Below are positions 8,973 to 16,336 of a stretch of DNA of 64,000 nucleotides, in pieces. Source of the DNA: Bacteroidaceae bacterium (lineage in GTDB: Bacteria > Bacteroidota > Bacteroidia > Bacteroidales > Bacteroidaceae); NCBI GenBank assembly GCA_017524545.1, contig JAFXVN010000020.1:43733-107732 (forward strand). Reading direction: 5' to 3'. The translations under genes and the position numbers were made by a program. Under the pieces are notes generated by a model, which did no database searches, had not been told where the DNA came from, and worked only from the letters and a program-made list of their open reading frames with translations. Positions within the stretch are counted from its first letter, which is position 1. The number at the start of each line of letters is the position of its first letter.

Positions 8973-9278
8973 TTACTGCTCCATCACTTCAATGTAGAAG
9001 CTGAACGGACGGAAACCGTCGTTGCAGCTAATCATTGCGCTCATCGGGTTCTGCATCCATCCGTCGAAGAAGTTGCCTTCGCCCCTTGCTAAAGACTCCA
9101 CAAACGGCCTCATCGATTCCCATGCAGACGGACATAAACCTTTGGGCTGTTGCCCATCGACGGAAACCCACTGCTGACCCTCTCTGACATCGCAAGTGTG
9201 TTCAATGGGATTCTCATACTTTGCCATCAGGTCAGGATAGACCGTCTGGCGAATAGCTGTGATTCGTACCTTGTTCAT
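8973..9278 (-). CDS. TIGR04076 family protein
   Basis: A 101-residue cytoplasmic protein. Start MNKVRITAIRQTVYPDL, central GLCPSAWESMRPFVESLARG and end GWMQNPMSAMISCNDGFRPF match the small TIGR04076 family by the CPxAW, LARG and CxDGxRPVxF signatures. Two conserved cysteines remain, in LCPSAW and ISCNDG. Function of the family is not established. It lies 4 nt downstream of the PRiA4 gene and 10 nt upstream of the porin. Confidence 0.75.
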   Translation of the reverse strand: MNKVRITAIRQTVYPDLMAKYENPIEHTCDVREGQQWVSVDGQQPKGLCPSAWESMRPFVESLARGEGNFFDGWMQNPMSAMISCNDGFRPFSFYIEVMEQ

Positions 9279-9282
9279 AAAA

Positions 9283-10251
9283 TTACCTCCGACTATTTAC
9301 GTACTCCCAGAAGTCCTCGATGAAACTTTGCTCGTCCTCCAAGTCGTATTCGTCGGGGTCGAAGTATGGAGCTTCCATCGCGTACCAATCCAGACGTTCT
9401 TTTTCTTCGCGAGACTTGCGCTTCTTGCTTCTCAGCATCAGTAAGTCCTCGTATCCCCATACGCCGCCACAGTCTTCGGGCGGACAGGCTCCCTGCCCTT
9501 TGACCAGCTGCACCTCCCGTGGCTCGTCTGGACCATATTCGCGGATGCCCTTAACCCACACGTCGTGCATCCAACTGTCGCCGAAGTCATACTCAAAGAC
9601 CATTCGGTCGCCTTTCGCGGGCAAAACCTCGGCCAAAGTATAGTCTTCCTCATTGAGATTCCTGTACCTGTTACCAAAGTCTCCGTACATTCCCTTCATT
9701 TCCTCAAGGTCGTTGGAGCTTTTATAAAAGATGTCCTTCTTGCGGAACTGATGCAGATGACAGTCGCCCCATCCCATCGCATGGATGAGGAACTTGGCCA
9801 GCAGAGCCAGGGAGATATTGGAAGGTACCTTCAGCTCACGCCAAATCTTCACGGGTGCATCGTTGAGCTTGATGCGGAGATGGTATTCCTGCACATCGTC
9901 CGTATTGAGGAACAAATGACTGGGCAAATTGTCCGCCTCCTCGTCTTTCATTTCGCTGAGCAGGCGGAAAGCCTCGCCACGCGGGTCATCCTCATCAAAG
10001 GCGAGGTCTCGCTGTTGGAACTCCTCAATGCAGTCCGTGTCTAATGCATGTTTCACCACCTTGTCGGGGTCGAGACCACCCAAAGCAAGCAAGTCGAATA
10101 TCTGGTCAATGGACTTGATGCCCAGACTTTCTATCAGTTCCTTGTCTTTTTGGGGCAGCCCTTTCATGATTTCCTCGAAGGGGACGCTCTTCATTCCTTC
10201 CACCACACCCTTTTCGCGGCTCTGCGGCTTCATCTTGATTATCTTTGCCAT
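9283..10251 (-). CDS. Plasmid pRiA4b ORF-3-like protein (PRiA4_ORF3 family)
   Basis: A 322-residue protein with an acidic N-terminal 110 residues, then the PRiA4_ORF3 domain: YHLRIKLNDAPVKIWRELKV, SLALLAKFLIHAMGW, HLHQF, FEYDFGDSWMHDVWV and CPPEDCGGVWGYEDLL. The GD(S/N)W...H and CPPEDCGG motifs are diagnostic of this widespread uncharacterised domain. The acidic C-terminus (about 280-322, rich in D and E) is also typical. The N-terminal part has no recognised domain. It follows the acetyltransferase remnant by 16 nt on the same strand. Confidence 0.85.
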   Translation of the reverse strand: MAKIIKMKPQSREKGVVEGMKSVPFEEIMKGLPQKDKELIESLGIKSIDQIFDLLALGGLDPDKVVKHALDTDCIEEFQQRDLAFDEDDPRGEAFRLLSEMKDEEADNLPSHLFLNTDDVQEYHLRIKLNDAPVKIWRELKVPSNISLALLAKFLIHAMGWGDCHLHQFRKKDIFYKSSNDLEEMKGMYGDFGNRYRNLNEEDYTLAEVLPAKGDRMVFEYDFGDSWMHDVWVKGIREYGPDEPREVQLVKGQGACPPEDCGGVWGYEDLLMLRSKKRKSREEKERLDWYAMEAPYFDPDEYDLEDEQSFIEDFWEYVNSRR

Positions 10252-10267
10252 CGTGAAATGTTGCTAT

Positions 10268-10507
10268 TTAATGATTTATTTCTTTTATTACGCGGCACGG
10301 ATTGCCGACGGCTACGACGTTTGCCGGTATGTCTTTGGCCACGACAGACCCTGCGCCAATGACTGTGCCGTCGCCAGTCGTCACTCCTGGCAGCACAACA
10401 ACATTCGCACCAATCCAGCAGCCGTTGCCGATGGTGATGGGCTTCGTGTATGTCCGCCAGCGGTACTCTCCGCTCTCTGGGTTCCATACCACTCGCCAGC
10501 CATGCAT
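10268..10507 (-). pseudogene. N-terminally truncated hexapeptide acetyltransferase (maltose O-acetyltransferase-like)
   Basis: Only the C-terminal 79 residues of a left-handed beta-helix acyltransferase remain: KPITIGNGCWIGANVVVLPG, VIGAGSVVAKDIPANVVAVG and NPCRVIKEI, the last coils and C-terminal cap of the Maa/LacA/NodL group. Full-length relatives are about 180-200 residues and carry the catalytic His in an earlier coil that is absent here. The upstream sequence belongs to the 10524-10754 gene, so the 5' part has been lost. Expression as a short protein from the ATG at 10507 is possible but would be catalytically empty. Confidence 0.75.
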
Positions 10508-10523
10508 TTCTCTAATTCCGTCA

Positions 10524-10754
10524 TTACACTTCCTCTGTTTTTTTCAGTTCGTTTTCAAGGAAACTATAGACATAGCCAGAGCTTTGGAAGTAGAGACCGG
10601 TCTTGGGGTCGCTGAGTTTCTCGAAAAGGCGCGAGGTATAGACGGCATCGAAAGCCTCCTGCATCGTGAGACCACGCTCGTCCATCAGACGGGCAATGAG
10701 ATCTTTCACAATCTCCTCCTTCATGTTCTGAAATTCTGCCTGCGATACGTTCAT
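10524..10754 (-). CDS. Small acidic protein, third gene of the DUF3791-DUF3990 cassette
   Basis: A 76-residue protein (MNVSQAEFQNMKEEIVKDLI...) predicted mostly helical, with RLMDERGLTMQEAFDAVYTS in the middle and SGYVYSFLENELKK at the end. I do not recognise a named family with certainty; similar small proteins accompany DUF3990 genes. Its ATG overlaps the DUF3990 stop (ATGA at 10751-10754), so it is translationally coupled. A role as accessory or antitoxin-like partner is inference from position. Confidence 0.65.
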   Translation of the reverse strand: MNVSQAEFQNMKEEIVKDLIARLMDERGLTMQEAFDAVYTSRLFEKLSDPKTGLYFQSSGYVYSFLENELKKTEEV

Positions 10755-11224
10755 AAGACTTTTTGGAGTTTGTCAATAGCCCGCTGGGTGCAGAAGGCGT
10801 ATTGAAAGGTGATGCCTTTGATGTGCTGGATGCGGCGCAGGAACTCGTCAAAAGTGATATAGCCCTGCTTGTAGCGGGTAATCTGCGCGCCGACGCGGTC
10901 GTTGGCAATGGGGCCATAGACGATGTCGTAGTCGTGGAGCGTCTGTCCGTGCGGCTCTGTGCGGTGGTCGTAAACGAAGTGCGCCCATTCTTCGGTAGAT
11001 GCCTCGATGCGCTTGTTGCGGAACTCTTGGAAGAGTGCCTCGTCAAACTCATAGACGTTGACCACAGGCTCTGTATCCTCGAACTCGGCACGGAACTGAG
11101 CCATCTCCAGCGCCTGTTGACGGTCGTCGGAGAGGTAGAAGGCACGACCGAAGTCCTTGTTGGGCTTCGACAGGGCAAGGTCGATTTTCGCAATATCAAT
11201 GGTTGAGCCATGATAAAGCCTCAT
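10751..11224 (-). CDS. DUF3990 protein (ADP-ribosyltransferase-like fold)
   Basis: A 157-residue protein if started at MRLYHGS (11224), chosen because this ATG overlaps the DUF3791 stop (ATGA) and the family begins (M)xLYHGS; an earlier ATG at 11248 would add eight residues inside DUF3791. Diagnostic features: LYHGS near the N-terminus, KDFGRAFYLSDDRQQALEMA, then VNVYEFDE and DYDIVYGPIAND, ending in a ITFDEFLRRI-QYAFCT segment. The LYHGS, GxGFYLT-like and FxxR/Q motifs are those that led DUF3990 to be placed near ADP-ribosyltransferases. With flanking DUF3791 it forms a compact, overlapping three-gene unit typical of toxin-antitoxin or conflict modules; the toxic activity is inference. Confidence 0.82.
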   Translation of the reverse strand: MRLYHGSTIDIAKIDLALSKPNKDFGRAFYLSDDRQQALEMAQFRAEFEDTEPVVNVYEFDEALFQEFRNKRIEASTEEWAHFVYDHRTEPHGQTLHDYDIVYGPIANDRVGAQITRYKQGYITFDEFLRRIQHIKGITFQYAFCTQRAIDKLQKVL

Positions 11225-11442
11225 AGTGTGCCTCCTTTCCGTTGGCAATACTCCTGTAGTGTCTGGAGATTCTCTTCGAGCGAGAGAGTATGCATGATGC
11301 CATAGTGCTTCTCGCAGAGAGCTAGTGCGCCGTAGCGGTTGAGGTAACAGTAAGCCTCTGCTTCGCTAATCTTCCTCTGCGCAGCAAAGGCCGCCACGAG
11401 CAGGACGAGGTATTCTATCTTATTGAGAATGGATGCAGCCAT
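11221..11442 (-). CDS. DUF3791 protein
   Basis: A 73-residue helical protein. ILNKIEYLVLLVAAFAAQRK, then AEAYCYLNRYGALALCEKHY and GIMHTLSLEENLQTLQEYC match DUF3791 (helix, YxYLNxxGAL, xxxHY, LHTLS, helix). DUF3791 genes commonly sit directly upstream of DUF3990 genes, as here, where stop and next start overlap by 4 bp. First gene of the cassette, with a TAACTTTG promoter box 27 nt upstream. Putative antitoxin or partner by position only. Confidence 0.85.
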   Translation of the reverse strand: MAASILNKIEYLVLLVAAFAAQRKISEAEAYCYLNRYGALALCEKHYGIMHTLSLEENLQTLQEYCQRKGGTL

Positions 11443-11468
11443 AAACGTCGTTTATTTCTTTTTCGCCA

Positions 11469-11476
11469 CAAAGTTA
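11469..11476 (-). promoter_or_regulatory. -7 box of the DUF3791-DUF3990 cassette
   Basis: TAACTTTG on the minus strand matches TAnnTTTG, 27 nt before the DUF3791 ATG. It starts immediately after the terminator of the neighbouring candidate small RNA. Confidence 0.6.
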
Positions 11477-11477
11477 C

Positions 11478-11631
11478 AAAAAAAATCCCAAAGCAAGATT
11501 GTTTTGCTTTGGGATTTATGACATATTGGGGGAGGTTGCTCGCTACATGGTCGTTTAACCCAAATCTCTAATGACCGATTTGGGTTTATAAAGCACAACA
11601 TGAAGTGGAAGTGCTACCTAACGAAACGATT
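11478..11631 (-). ncRNA. Candidate small RNA 2, about 150 nt
   Basis: On the minus strand a TATCTTTG box (11638-11645) is followed by about 150 nt without a convincing reading frame. It contains a 10-bp hairpin (AACCCAAATC at 11557-11566 with GATTTGGGTT at 11577-11586) and ends in an intrinsic terminator with a 13-bp stem (11484-11496 with 11504-11516) and a run of T to 11478. A -33 TTG was not found, so the promoter is weaker than that of the neighbouring unit. The loop-side string ATGACCGATTTGGGTTTA recurs at 48789, upstream of the DUF6057 gene. Confidence 0.5.
11484..11516 (-). terminator. Intrinsic terminator of candidate small RNA 2
   Basis: A 13-bp perfect stem AATCCCAAAGCAA / TTGCTTTGGGATT with a 7-nt loop, followed in the minus direction by a run of T residues (11478-11485). 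Confidence 0.75.
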
Positions 11632-11637
11632 GTAATA

Positions 11638-11645
11638 CAAAGATA
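11638..11645 (-). promoter_or_regulatory. -7 box for candidate small RNA 2
   Basis: TATCTTTG on the minus strand, directly after the hairpin that ends small RNA 1. No good -33 element. Confidence 0.45.
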
Positions 11646-11654
11646 GGAGAATAC

Positions 11655-11758
11655 ATAAAACTTCGGGAGCCCGTCGCTGAATCACCAGCGTTGGCCTCCC
11701 GAAGCTTTTTTCTATAAAAACACCCGACAGCTTGGAATCCAGAGGCTACCGGGAATGA
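11655..11758 (-). ncRNA. Candidate small RNA 1, about 100 nt
   Basis: A near-ideal promoter (TTTG, 20 nt, TATCTTTG) drives a minus-strand transcript from about 11758. The first part folds as a 9-bp stem, CCCGGTAGC with GCTGTCGGG (two G-U pairs), whose loop contains a small TGG/CCA helix. The 3' part is a strong hairpin, CTTCGGGAG with CTCCCGAAG (11661-11704) enclosing CGCTG/CAGCG, followed by TTTTA. The hairpin also has T6 on the plus strand and may terminate in both directions. No open reading frame of note. I do not recognise the RNA family. Confidence 0.6.
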
Positions 11759-11764
11759 ACCCTG

Positions 11765-11772
11765 CAAAGATA
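11765..11772 (-). promoter_or_regulatory. Strong promoter of candidate small RNA 1
   Basis: TATCTTTG (11765-11772) with TTTG at 11793-11796 and a 20-nt spacer on the minus strand, matching the Bacteroidota consensus at both boxes. Confidence 0.7.
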
Positions 11773-11855
11773 GACTTTATTTCTGATACTTGCAAATTTT
11801 CCGCAATGTTTTTGCTTATGCTGGGCGTTTTTGATGAATAATTAACACTTCGCGA

Positions 11856-12206
11856 CTAAATCGACATGATTTTGTAGCTGCATGTGCCCACGTGGTCAAG
11901 GCCGTATAGCAGTGAGCCGCTGTCGATTCCCATCCACAGAAAGAGCGTCATGATGTGGGCGTAGATGGTTAGGCAATATGAGGTGTCGATGGCTCCTGTC
12001 ATCTTGTTGAAACAGATAGGCTCGTGGTGGGCAATACGGTTGCGGAGCGTCACCTCGAAGCAGCTGACGAGGGTAAACATCTCCTGCGACAGCCGCAGGT
12101 TGCAGCGGTAGAGCATCATGGCACGGCGGGTGTCGCCATTGCAAGCCGCGACGTACTTGCCCAGTCTTTCGGCAGAGAAAGCGTCCTCGAAGTTTACGTA
12201 TGTCAT
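11856..12206 (-). pseudogene. Abi-like (abortive infection family) protein, internally deleted
   Basis: The 116-residue frame begins like Bacteroidales Abi-family proteins (NFEDAFSAERLGKYVAACNG, DTRRAMMLYRCNLRLSQEMF and a CFEVTLRN segment) and ends like their C-terminus (RIAHHEPICF, then LFLWMGIDSGSLLYGLDHV). Full-length members as I recall them have a long middle part between LRNxI and RNRIAHHEP; here the two motifs are fused at LRNRIAHH, consistent with deletion between two LRN/RN words. The frame is intact, so a short protein may still be made. It lies 22 nt downstream of the MBL gene on the same strand. Confidence 0.6.
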
Positions 12207-12228
12207 AATATGATGGCGCTCGGTTTGC

Positions 12229-12978
12229 TCAAAGCTTCATCACCCGCTTCAACTCCAGGTTCTCGTAACCCTCGGGGCAGTGGGTGGAGAGATAGACGGT
12301 GGGATTCTGCTGGATGAACTCGCGGACGCGGTCGAGGGTTTCGCGGGCTGCATCCTTGTCCTCGAAGATGATTGAGAGCTTGTTGGCTTTCAGGGCTGCG
12401 TCGCAGTAGGTCACATCGCCGTGCATCATGTAATAGAGGCCATCCAGTTCGGCGATGACGATGCTGTTGCCCTTGGTGTGACCTTTGGCTTCGATGAACC
12501 AAACGCCATCGGCAACCTTCTCGGCACGGGGGAAGTTCTTGTATGATTCCTTGTACTCGGAACGGACGATGTTTTCGCCTTCCAGCTTCATTGCGTCGGC
12601 TTCTTCGGGCGAGATATAAATCTTGGCGTTGGGGAAGTTCCCGATAACTCCTGTGTGGTCGGGATGCTTGTGGGTAATGAGAATCTTCGTCACCTGCTCG
12701 GGTTTGTAGCCCAGCTCGGCGAGGCCGTCCATGTAGTCCTTCACCTTCTCGCCCATGTAGAGCGGACTGCCGAGCTTCTTGGCTGGTGCGGCAAACTCCT
12801 TTGGCAGTCCCGTATCGACCAGTATCACCTCGTCGCCCATGTCGATGAGGAAGTTCTGGAGCGAGCTGCGGTAGATGATTTGTTCGTCTGTACCTTCCTT
12901 TGATTCACCGCCGAAGGCAAACGGCTGGTTCATAAAACCGCCTTCGAACAAGCGGATAGCTTTGATTTCCATATACAT
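12229..12978 (-). CDS. MBL-fold metallo-hydrolase
   Basis: A 249-residue metallo-beta-lactamase-fold enzyme. Metal ligands: HKHPDH (variant of HxHxDH), the His of AKGHTKGNS, the Asp of MMHGDVTY, and the His of YLSTHCPEG. The N-terminal strand pair (FLIDMGDEVILVDTGLP) is typical of lactonase and glyoxalase-II-like members. The start may be 12978 or the second ATG, MEIKAI, at 12972. Substrate unknown. No clear promoter box was found upstream; the 118 nt to the ACT gene hold no other frame. Confidence 0.85.
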   Translation of the reverse strand: MYMEIKAIRLFEGGFMNQPFAFGGESKEGTDEQIIYRSSLQNFLIDMGDEVILVDTGLPKEFAAPAKKLGSPLYMGEKVKDYMDGLAELGYKPEQVTKILITHKHPDHTGVIGNFPNAKIYISPEEADAMKLEGENIVRSEYKESYKNFPRAEKVADGVWFIEAKGHTKGNSIVIAELDGLYYMMHGDVTYCDAALKANKLSIIFEDKDAARETLDRVREFIQQNPTVYLSTHCPEGYENLELKRVMKL

Positions 12979-13096
12979 GATAGTTTTTAGGGTTGGTTCA
13001 ATGTTATAATCGTATTCTTAACCACGCTCGGCGTATCCATCATGTTGACAGCGATGCCAGTTGTCGATGAACTTGCAATGCGTGATTTTCAAGAAA

Positions 13097-13495
13097 TCAG
13101 CAGAACTCTTGTAAGGACTTTTCTTTGATGACTTGCTTCGTGCGTTCCGTGTCGGACGTGCGGAACACGAGGATGCCCTTGCCTGAAAGGAGGAAGGAAT
13201 ACATGTAGGCAATGCTGATGTCGGCCTCTGCGAAGAGAGCCAGCACACGGGCTGCTTCTCCAGGTTTGTCTTCGAGCTGGATGGCAAAGACATCGGTGAT
13301 GGTCGCGGTGATACCCTGCTCCTTCAACACGATGAAAGCACGCTCGGGGTCGTCGCAGATGATGCGATAGATGCCGAAGTCCTGCGTGTCGGAAATGGTG
13401 GAGGCGATTATCTGGATGCCTGCCCCTTTGAGTGCGTTCAGCACGGTCAACAGTGTGCCACGCTTGTTCTCGATGAATATAGATAGCTGTTTCAT
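13097..13495 (-). CDS. Tandem ACT-domain regulatory protein
   Basis: A 132-residue protein made of two ACT domains: MKQLSIFIENKRGTLLTVLN (1-70) and VFAIQLEDKPGEAARVLALF (70-132). Stand-alone double ACT proteins bind amino acids and are repeatedly encoded beside phenylacetate-CoA ligase and indolepyruvate oxidoreductase genes in Bacteroidales. Here it lies downstream of paaK1 on the same strand, separated by a word-repeat hairpin (13508-13660). It likely senses an aromatic or branched amino acid; the ligand is inferred from the neighbourhood. Confidence 0.85.
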   Translation of the reverse strand: MKQLSIFIENKRGTLLTVLNALKGAGIQIIASTISDTQDFGIYRIICDDPERAFIVLKEQGITATITDVFAIQLEDKPGEAARVLALFAEADISIAYMYSFLLSGKGILVFRTSDTERTKQVIKEKSLQEFC

Positions 13496-13507
13496 GTTTT
13501 TAATTGG

Positions 13508-13660
13508 GAGTTAAAATGGAAGTTATATTAGGAAGTTAAAGATGGAGTTAACTCGCTTCGCTCGTGGACAATAGTTTGTTCGCCCAAAATGGTATCGTCC
13601 AGTGCATAGCGCTTAACTTCCATGAGCGAAGCGAATTAACTTCCACTTTAACTTCCATTA
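13508..13660. repeat. Word-repeat long hairpin (GGAAGTTAAA words)
   Basis: The left arm (13508-13565) has repeated AAAATGGAAGTTA and GGAAGTTAAA words and ends GTTAACTCGCTTCGCTC. The right arm (13612-13660) starts CTTAACTTCCATGAGCGAAG and continues with repeated TTAACTTCCA words. Arms pair after a spacer of about 46 nt. It fills the gap between paaK1 and the ACT gene and has the same design as the TTAAGAG hairpins at 24714, 29057 and 35192. Confidence 0.75.
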
Positions 13661-13674
13661 TTACTTCATATTTA

Positions 13675-14991
13675 TTAAGAATAGACTTTTCTCTTGTCAA
13701 CCACTCTGACGGCTTTGCCTTCGCTGACGGGCAGACTACCCCTCGGCACGAGCTTCACGATAGGCTTGAGCAGAATCTCGTCCTTCAGGGCGTGGGTGAT
13801 GTTTTGGGTCAACGACTGCAGACGTGCGTAGTCGTCGGTGAACATCTCTGCCAACTCGACTTCCACGGTCATGTTATCGTTGTCGTCGTCTGTGGTGAGT
13901 GTGATGAGGTAGTTGCTTGCCAGTTCGGGGAACGTCATCAGAATCTTCTCAATCTGTATGGGGAAGATATTCACGCCGCGCAGCACCATCATGTCGTCGC
14001 TGCGGCCCTTCATGCGGTCGAGGCGTACATGATTGCGTCCACAGGGACAAGTGCGGCCAAGCACACGGGTGAGGTCGCGCGTGCGATACCTTATTAAAGG
14101 CATAGCTTCGCGGCGGAGCGTGGTCAGCACAAGCTCGCCAATCTCGCCGTCGGGCACAGGTTCAAGCGTCTCTGGGTCAACAATCTCCACGATGTAATAG
14201 TCTTCCCAGAAGTGGAGACCGTTCTGTTCCTTGCACTCAAAGCCGACGCCGGGACCGCACATCTCCGACATACCGAAGCTGTTGTAAGCCTTCACACCGA
14301 ACATATTCTCAATCCTCTGCCGTTGCTCCTCTGAATGAGGCTCTGCGCCGATGGCAAAGACTTTGAGCTTCGTGTCCTTGCGTGGGTCAACGCCCTGCTC
14401 CTGCATCACCTCGTAGAGGCGCGTCAGATAGGACGGCACGGCATGGATGGCTGTCGTGCCAAAGTCCTTAATGAACTTAATCTGGCGAAGCGAGTTACCT
14501 GCGGCAGCAGGCACGGTCAGCATCCCAAGCTTCTCGGCTCCGTACTGGAAGCCGAGTCCGCCGGTGAACATGCCATAGCCCGATGAGTTTTGGAACACGT
14601 CGTCGGGACGAAGACCAACCATCCAGAGGTTACGCGCCACTTGGTTTGCCCATTCGTCGAGGTCGTTCTTTGTGTGCAGGATAACCGTCGGATTGCCCGT
14701 CGTGCCGCTGCTGGAGTGCAGTCGCACGCAGTCAGTCAAAGGTACTGCGGCAAGGCCGAAGGGATAGGTGTCGCGCAAATCCTGCTTCGTGGTGAAGGGC
14801 AGTTTGCGCACGTCCTCTGGTGATTTGATGTCCTCTGCCTTGATGCCCATCTCTTTGAACTTCTGGGCATAGAAAGGCACGCCAGCACATCTCTTGATTG
14901 TCTCTTGCAGGCGTTCTGTCTGCAGCTTGCTGATTTCCTCCCGAGACAGCGTCTCGTACTCGGGATGAAAGAAGGGGGATTTAACATCCAT
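13675..14991 (-). CDS. paaK: Phenylacetate-CoA ligase, paralog 1
   Basis: Forms arylacetyl-CoA from an arylacetate, CoA and ATP. The start at 14991 (MDVKSPFFHPEYETLSREE) is chosen because the family begins there; a longer frame runs back into the upstream aminotransferase gene. ANL-superfamily motifs: P-loop SSSGTTGNPT, YNSFGMSEMCGPGVG, DYYIVEIVDPETLEPVPDGE and the CPCGRNHVRLDRMKGRSDDM hinge. Length 438 residues is normal. Overlaps the aminotransferase stop by 11 bp, so they are co-transcribed. A second copy lies at 17907-19217. Confidence 0.92.
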   Translation of the reverse strand: MDVKSPFFHPEYETLSREEISKLQTERLQETIKRCAGVPFYAQKFKEMGIKAEDIKSPEDVRKLPFTTKQDLRDTYPFGLAAVPLTDCVRLHSSSGTTGNPTVILHTKNDLDEWANQVARNLWMVGLRPDDVFQNSSGYGMFTGGLGFQYGAEKLGMLTVPAAAGNSLRQIKFIKDFGTTAIHAVPSYLTRLYEVMQEQGVDPRKDTKLKVFAIGAEPHSEEQRQRIENMFGVKAYNSFGMSEMCGPGVGFECKEQNGLHFWEDYYIVEIVDPETLEPVPDGEIGELVLTTLRREAMPLIRYRTRDLTRVLGRTCPCGRNHVRLDRMKGRSDDMMVLRGVNIFPIQIEKILMTFPELASNYLITLTTDDDNDNMTVEVELAEMFTDDYARLQSLTQNITHALKDEILLKPIVKLVPRGSLPVSEGKAVRVVDKRKVYS

Positions 14992-16288
14992 GGTCTTTAT
15001 GAAATTGTTTGATTCTTTCTGTGAATAGTTGTTCTTGTTCGCGGCGGAAGAAGGAAGTGCAGATGCGAACGCCTTGCTGCGTGCTGCCCATCGTGTCAAG
15101 CGGATAGACAGCAATGCCGCAAGTCATCAGTTCGCGCGTCAGCTGCAGGTCGTTCATGCCCGGGTACTGCACGGTGAAGTAGAAGCCGTCTGCCAAAGGC
15201 GCGCCCATGTCGTTGTCATAGACGAGGTAGAAGCCGTTGGCAAGCAGCACGTCCTTCATAAACTTGGCACGCCTGCCATACTCCTTCACATCGTCAAGGA
15301 AGTTGTATTCTCCCCTGACGGCTGCCTCCATCAGAGCCGACATTGCATGCTGCACAGAATGTGTCGTGCCGCTGGAAAGCGTGTACATCAGCCTGCCGAC
15401 AAAGAAGTCGCCGAAGGTAGGCACGCCGAACTTCTCCTTCAACGGAGCGAAGTTGCGGTGGAAGAGTTTGTTGGAGATGCAGGTCACACCGATGCGCTGA
15501 CCGGCATACGAGAATGCTTTCGATGCCGACACCCACAGCACATAGTTGTCTGTGTAGCGGGCAACCGTAGCTTGGAAGGGGGCCTCGAAAGGATGCGAGA
15601 GGTCGCGGCGGAAGTCCATCGCGAAGTAGGCCAAGTCCTCCAGCACGAGGATGTCGTACTTCGTGGCAATCTCGCCTATGCCTTGCAGCTCCTCCTCCGT
15701 AAAGCAAACCCACGAAGGGTTATTGGGATTGGAATAAACCACAGCACAGATGTTGCCCTTAGCCACAATCTCTTCAAGCTTGGCGGTCAACGCCGAGCCA
15801 CGATAGTTGTAAATATCGAGGGCTTCGTGCTTGAGGCCAATCACGTCGCATTGGGTTGTCTGTACAGGGAAACCCGGCTGAATAAGCAACACGGTATCCT
15901 TCTGGCTGCCTGCAAAAGCATGATGAAGAGCAGTGAAGGTCGCGAAGGTTCCCTGCATACTGCCCGTCGTCGGCACACAGCCTTCAGGTGCGACATCCAC
16001 GCCTATGAAAGCCTTCACGAAGTCCGAAGCCGCTTTCTTGATGCGTGGGATGCCACCATTTGGCGGATAAATCGTGGCGCAACCGTTTTTCAAGGCTTCC
16101 GCCTCAGCCTTCAAAGCAATCTCCGAAGGCTGCAGACCCGGCACACCCATCTCCAAATGAATCACTTCTTCGCCTGTCTTTTCTTCAATGACACGCGAAA
16201 GGGCTTGTATGTCGCGAATGGTGGCCTGCGAAAAATCCCCAAGCCCCATTGCATCAATAATGCTTATAACTTGTTCTTTATCTAACAC
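14981..16288 (-). CDS. PLP-dependent class I/II aminotransferase
   Basis: A 435-residue fold-type I aminotransferase: GNP-type substrate loop YSNPNNPSWVCF, DILVLEDLAYFAM, and the PLP lysine in SASKAFSYAGQRIG; C-terminal domain with GIAVYPLDTMGS. Genomic position between two phenylacetate-CoA ligases and next to indolepyruvate oxidoreductase suggests aromatic 2-oxo acid and amino acid exchange; substrate is inferred. Ends 11 bp inside the paaK1 start. Upstream lies AATGTATAATG word repeat (about 16300-16330). Confidence 0.88.
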   Translation of the reverse strand: MLDKEQVISIIDAMGLGDFSQATIRDIQALSRVIEEKTGEEVIHLEMGVPGLQPSEIALKAEAEALKNGCATIYPPNGGIPRIKKAASDFVKAFIGVDVAPEGCVPTTGSMQGTFATFTALHHAFAGSQKDTVLLIQPGFPVQTTQCDVIGLKHEALDIYNYRGSALTAKLEEIVAKGNICAVVYSNPNNPSWVCFTEEELQGIGEIATKYDILVLEDLAYFAMDFRRDLSHPFEAPFQATVARYTDNYVLWVSASKAFSYAGQRIGVTCISNKLFHRNFAPLKEKFGVPTFGDFFVGRLMYTLSSGTTHSVQHAMSALMEAAVRGEYNFLDDVKEYGRRAKFMKDVLLANGFYLVYDNDMGAPLADGFYFTVQYPGMNDLQLTRELMTCGIAVYPLDTMGSTQQGVRICTSFFRREQEQLFTERIKQFHKDHGC

Positions 16289-16336
16289 AACAATGATTTA
16301 ATTAATATATAATGTATAATGTATAATGAGTTGCAA

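Noticed and set aside
10268-10507. Complete acetyltransferase gene
   Set aside because: Lacks the N-terminal half and the catalytic coil; treated as a remnant.
15000-15114. Longer start for paaK1 (15114)
   Set aside because: The extension lies wholly within the upstream aminotransferase gene and lacks family similarity.
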